NCBI GenBank assembly: GCA_900541485.1
Contig: UQJW01000002.1
Coordinates: forward strand, 165,638-229,637
Direction: 5' to 3'
Length of the DNA stretch: 64,000 nucleotides
Source: an uncultured Dialister sp.
GTDB taxonomy: Bacteria > Bacillota > Negativicutes > Veillonellales > Dialisteraceae
Under the pieces are notes generated by a model. That model saw only the letters and a program-made list of their open reading frames with translations, was not told where the DNA came from and ran no database searches. This document shows positions 61,171 to 64,000 of this stretch, piece after piece. Positions within the stretch are counted from its first letter, which is position 1; every line of letters begins with the position of its first letter. Made by a program: the position numbers and the translations under genes.

Positions 61171-61890
61171 ATGAAACTTTATGCTTTCAGTGACTTTCAT
61201 CTTTCCGGAAATCCTCCCACGAAACCGATGGATATTTTCGGTGACCATTGGAAAAATCACAGGGAGAAAATTATCCGCTCCTGGCTCGATACGATTCATG
61301 AAGAAGATACAGTCATCATTGCCGGTGATGTTTCCTGGGCGCTCCATCTGGAAGATGCCCTGTCAGATTTAAAAACCATCGGTTCTTTGCCGGGAAGGAA
61401 AATTATTGTCCGCGGAAATCATGATTTCTGGTGGAGTACCGTGTCAAAAATGCAAAGGATGACCGATCATGCCTTTGAATTTTTATTCAACTCCGCCCTG
61501 CTTACCGGCCACATTGCCCTTGCAGGCACACGAGGCTGGATTGCCGAAACCTCTAAAAAACTGACCAAAGTGGATATACCGATTATCCTTCGTGAGGAAG
61601 GTAGGCTGGAGCGTTCACTCCAAGAAGCACAAAAATTGAACGGAAGTAAAATATTTGCCGTCCTTCACTACCCTCCGTTTGACGAAAAAAAAGAGCCGAC
61701 CCGTATGCTGGCTGTCATGAAAAAATACGGTGTGACCGACTGCATTTACGGACATATCCACGGCAGACCGAATTTTATGAACCTGCCTGACGAACTGGAA
61801 GGTATCAAACTTCACCTGACCTCTGCGGATTATCTGGACTTTAAGCCGCTCCTGATTTGTGATTTGGAGGAACCGGTATGCACAAATTAG
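61171..61890 (+). CDS. Metallophosphoesterase (calcineurin-like)
   Basis: A 239-residue phosphoesterase with the full set of metal ligands: SDFHLSG (Asp8, His10), AGDVSW, RGNHDFWW, LHYPPF and YGHIHGRP. The FWW and GDVSWA context matches the small cytosolic family often annotated as predicted phosphohydrolase in Firmicutes. The substrate is unknown. It follows the DUF4931 gene by 14 bases and overlaps the next small gene by 13. Confidence 0.92.
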   Translation: MKLYAFSDFHLSGNPPTKPMDIFGDHWKNHREKIIRSWLDTIHEEDTVIIAGDVSWALHLEDALSDLKTIGSLPGRKIIVRGNHDFWWSTVSKMQRMTDHAFEFLFNSALLTGHIALAGTRGWIAETSKKLTKVDIPIILREEGRLERSLQEAQKLNGSKIFAVLHYPPFDEKKEPTRMLAVMKKYGVTDCIYGHIHGRPNFMNLPDELEGIKLHLTSADYLDFKPLLICDLEEPVCTN

Positions 61891-62108
61891 CTGAAAGTAA
61901 ATTAATGGCCGGATTTATTTACGGCGATCCCGCAACGGAAGAATATGTCTATCTCCCGGGAAGTGAGGTCGGCACCGATAATCCCGTATTGATTTACGAA
62001 TGTGAAAAAAAGCGGCAGGACATTTCCATAGAAAATGCATTGGAGCTCATCGAAAAACGAAGTCTCCGCCTGACGTCCCACCCGCTTTTCGGAAAACGAA
62101 CTTTATAA
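61878..62108 (+). CDS. Small hypothetical protein
   Basis: A 76-residue acidic protein (GFIYGDPATEEYVYLPGSEVG at the N-terminus) with no membrane segment. Its start is supported by GGAGG 7 bases before the ATG, inside the phosphoesterase gene, and by the terminator that directly follows. Family not recognised; the overlap suggests it is translated with the phosphoesterase. Confidence 0.75.
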   Translation: MHKLAESKLMAGFIYGDPATEEYVYLPGSEVGTDNPVLIYECEKKRQDISIENALELIEKRSLRLTSHPLFGKRTL

Positions 62109-62150
62109 AAAAAGACTGCGGCCGGTTTTACCCGAACCGCAGTCTTTTTA
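62108..62150 (+). terminator. Bidirectional terminator between the small gene and pgeF
   Basis: The perfect 12-bp stem AAAAGACTGCGG/CCGCAGTCTTTT (loop of 15) touches the stop codons of both convergent genes. Confidence 0.9.
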
Positions 62151-62963
62151 CTTGAGCATCATCACGGCCATGTGACGGCCTGTAATGCCTCCTGCTTTAC
62201 GATAAGAGTAAAATAAATCATTTTCTCCATACGTACATATCTGGCAGTCTTCTATATGGGAAGGCAAAACACCTGCCTTTATAAATAACGCACGGTTGGC
62301 TCCGGGCAAATCAAACAAGTATTTCCCGTTTCCCTTTTCCAGATAAAGTGTCTGAATTTCCTCCTCTGAAAATAGAAGACGAAAAGCTTTTATCACGTCT
62401 TCCCCGACCTCAAAATTTTTGAATTGTATCGCCGGTCCTATGGCCGCTTTTATATTTTCCGGCATCGCTCCAAAATTCCGCTGCAAGGCCTGCACTGCCA
62501 AACCACCGATATTTCCTGCGCTTCCCCGCCAGCCTCCATGCGCAAGTGCAATAGAACGTGTCACAGGATCATACAAAAGAAGAGGCACGCAATCGGCAAA
62601 ATTCATTATCAGCGGAACGCCCGGTTCATTTGTGTACAACCCGTCACAATCGGCAATCGCCGTGTCCGGTGATAACGCTCCGCGGCCGCAATCTTTTCTC
62701 CCCACCTGCTCCATACGGACTCCGTGTACCTGCCTGCAGTTAATAAGTTGTGATGCTTCCGCTCCCAGCACATCAAAAAATCGTTTCCTGTTTTCTATCA
62801 CATGACTTTCATCATCTCCGACAGAAAACCCCATATTCAAACTCGAAAAAGGACCTTCACTCACTCCGCCGGGACGTCCTGATACGGCAGCAATCAAAGA
62901 TTCCTTTTCAAAAACGGAAAAAGTAAGAACAGATACATTGTTTTTTTGAATAATCTGTGCCAT
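62148..62963 (-). CDS. pgeF: Peptidoglycan editing factor PgeF (YfiH/multicopper-like laccase-domain protein)
   Basis: Cytoplasmic enzyme that removes wrongly attached amino acids from UDP-MurNAc (E. coli YfiH); older labels are polyphenol oxidase or laccase domain protein. The 271-residue protein has NCRQVHGVRM (the His site, about 79-88), MNFADCVPLLLYDP (the Cys) and IALAHGGWRGSAGNIGG (second His). It ends in RHMAVMML. It begins 2 bases after the pseudouridine synthase gene and is coupled to it. Confidence 0.92.
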   Translation of the reverse strand: MAQIIQKNNVSVLTFSVFEKESLIAAVSGRPGGVSEGPFSSLNMGFSVGDDESHVIENRKRFFDVLGAEASQLINCRQVHGVRMEQVGRKDCGRGALSPDTAIADCDGLYTNEPGVPLIMNFADCVPLLLYDPVTRSIALAHGGWRGSAGNIGGLAVQALQRNFGAMPENIKAAIGPAIQFKNFEVGEDVIKAFRLLFSEEEIQTLYLEKGNGKYLFDLPGANRALFIKAGVLPSHIEDCQICTYGENDLFYSYRKAGGITGRHMAVMMLK

Positions 62964-62965
62964 TT

Positions 62966-63847
62966 TTATGATTTCTCCTTATGAATGATAAGATTCTGCA
63001 TATCTTCAGGCAACGGCGCCTCAAAATGAAGAGCTTCTCCCGTTTCGGGATGAATAAACCGTACGGAAAAGGCATGAAGTGCCTGCCTGTCTATCAAACG
63101 GGTATCACCGCCGTATAAATCATCTCCCAGTAAAGGATGCCCTGCATGCGAAAGATGTACACGAATCTGATGTGTCCGCCCCGTCAAAAGATGTAACCGG
63201 AGGACCGTGAAATCTTTCTTTCGCTCCAGCACCGTAAATTCAGTCTGCGCCGGTTTACCGTCATCCCTGACCATCCATTCCACAATGCTTCCGGGTTTGC
63301 GGCCGATAGGCTCATCAATAAGTCCCGAAGAGTCCCTGATATTTCCTTCCGCCAATGCGATATATTCCCTGTACATCAAATCATGACTTTTAGAAAGAGC
63401 GTGCTGGATTCTCGCCGATTTCGCAACAACCACTACGCCCGTTGTGTTCCTGTCCAAGCGATACAACGGGTGAATACCTGCCTCCGTTTTCACCCTGCGG
63501 TAATAACCGGCCACAGCATTAACCAGCGTATCCTGTACACTGCGGCTCGTAGGATGAATCAACATCTGCACCGGCTTATTCACCACAAGAAGAAACGAAT
63601 CCTCATACAAAATATCAACGGGTCTGTCTGAAGGAATGATATCGGAATTCTCCTCCCATTCACAAACCACAACATTTCCCTTACGAAGAATTACATTGGC
63701 ATTCCTGTTTTCCACACCGTTAATCGTAACCCTTCCTTCCCATTTGATCCGTTTCCAAAGTGAAGCGGAAATCCCCTTATAAGAACGGATACAAGATTTC
63801 AATTTCCGCCCGTCCTGCGAAACAGGCACAATAAATTCCAAACGCAT
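62966..63847 (-). CDS. Pseudouridine synthase, RluA family
   Basis: The 293-residue protein has an N-terminal S4-like part (SLWKRIKWEGRVTINGVENR), the catalytic Asp in HPLYRLDRNTTGVVVVAKSA (read in parts, about 125-145) and LHLLTGRTHQIRVHLSHAGHPLLGD (read in parts). RluD-like by domain order, acting on 23S rRNA or tRNA; the exact target is not clear. The ATG follows AGAGGACTCT. Together with pgeF in one unit, as in many bacteria where yfiH follows rluD. Confidence 0.93.
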   Translation of the reverse strand: MRLEFIVPVSQDGRKLKSCIRSYKGISASLWKRIKWEGRVTINGVENRNANVILRKGNVVVCEWEENSDIIPSDRPVDILYEDSFLLVVNKPVQMLIHPTSRSVQDTLVNAVAGYYRRVKTEAGIHPLYRLDRNTTGVVVVAKSARIQHALSKSHDLMYREYIALAEGNIRDSSGLIDEPIGRKPGSIVEWMVRDDGKPAQTEFTVLERKKDFTVLRLHLLTGRTHQIRVHLSHAGHPLLGDDLYGGDTRLIDRQALHAFSVRFIHPETGEALHFEAPLPEDMQNLIIHKEKS

Positions 63848-63972
63848 AGAGTCCTCTTTTATATATCAAATACAGATACATAATAACATAACACATTCAT
63901 AAGATGAAAAGAGCATTTTAAAACGCGTCTTTTGTAAAACTGCTGTATACATAAAACATCATCATTACACAA

Positions 63973-64000
63973 GAAAAAAGCACCTACATCTCTGTAAGTG
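63973..64000 (-). terminator. Terminator of an off-window minus-strand gene
   Basis: The 7-bp stem CACTTAC/GTAGGTG (one G-T pair, loop of 6) is followed by CTTTTTTC on the minus strand; the 5' arm reaches the window edge. The region 63848-63972 is AT-rich and non-coding. Confidence 0.6.

Noticed and set aside
1-64000. CRISPR arrays, rRNA genes, transposases, phage genes, replication origin
   Set aside because: Looked for spaced repeats, recognisable rRNA stretches, transposase or integrase motifs and DnaA-box clusters; none was seen.

Overview
The window looks like a chromosomal segment of a Gram-negative-type Firmicute (class Negativicutes, Veillonellaceae-like; a Dialister or Megasphaera relative is my best guess). 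Two signals combine. The housekeeping genes are Firmicute-like: PolC-type replicase, HslV/HslU, ScpA/ScpB, an IspH-ribosomal protein S1 fusion, a two-subunit iron-sulfur L-serine dehydratase, ComEA/ComEC/HolA. The envelope genes imply an outer membrane: an LptD/OstA-like protein, a secretin with a PilP-like partner, and small exported proteins. Genes are densely packed, mostly on the minus strand, with many 4-base ATGA overlaps. No rRNA, CRISPR array, prophage or recognisable IS was seen.

Layout. 1-2.9 kb: start of an off-window membrane gene, tRNA-Glu, type III pantothenate kinase, BioY and BirA. 2.9-11.7 kb: HslU/HslV, then the operon yraN-comM-dprA-topA-trmFO (read right to left). 11.8-16.1 kb: a plus-strand family 39-like glycosyltransferase behind a structured leader, tRNA-Thr, and an AT-rich DUF2254 membrane gene lying between two 45-bp direct repeats that duplicate the 3' end of a short-chain dehydrogenase gene and the -35 region of the tRNA-Thr promoter. 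16.2-25.6 kb: a TPR lipoprotein, then a long minus-strand run of exported protein, exported protein, LptD-like, pgi, PilP-like, secretin and ABC-F ATPase. 25.7-30 kb: an unknown membrane-anchored protein, tRNA-Gly and tRNA-Pro, L-serine dehydratase subunits, and an unknown anchored protein. 30.1-33 kb: plus-strand CbiZ, a zeta-toxin-like kinase without antitoxin, and QueG. 33-42 kb: comEA-comEC-holA-vanW-polC. 42-46.7 kb: rsmD-coaD-coiled-coil gene and der-plsY-gpsA. 46.8-53.3 kb: scpA-scpB-rluB-FAD protein-cmk-plsC-ispH/rpsA. 53.5-56 kb: Orn/Lys/Arg decarboxylase and rpsD. 56-60.2 kb: AGCS symporter and a polar amino acid ABC transporter. 60.4-64 kb: DUF4931 protein, metallophosphoesterase, small ORF, PgeF and an RluA-family pseudouridine synthase.

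Most striking points. (1) The DUF2254 gene appears to be a recent insertion that rebuilt both neighbours, with 43 of 45 bases matching between the flanking repeats. (2) PolC has an uninterrupted PHP domain and lacks the usual 3'-5' proofreading exonuclease insert. (3) ComEC has a C-terminal domain without the metallo-beta-lactamase histidine motif. (4) The glycosyltransferase leader can form two mutually exclusive hairpins, one followed by a T-run. (5) The zeta-toxin-like kinase stands alone. Several sigma70-type promoters match consensus closely, including TTGACA-17-TATAAT for the Pro/Gly tRNA pair and rpsD. All function calls come from reading motifs and recalled family features; no database search was run.
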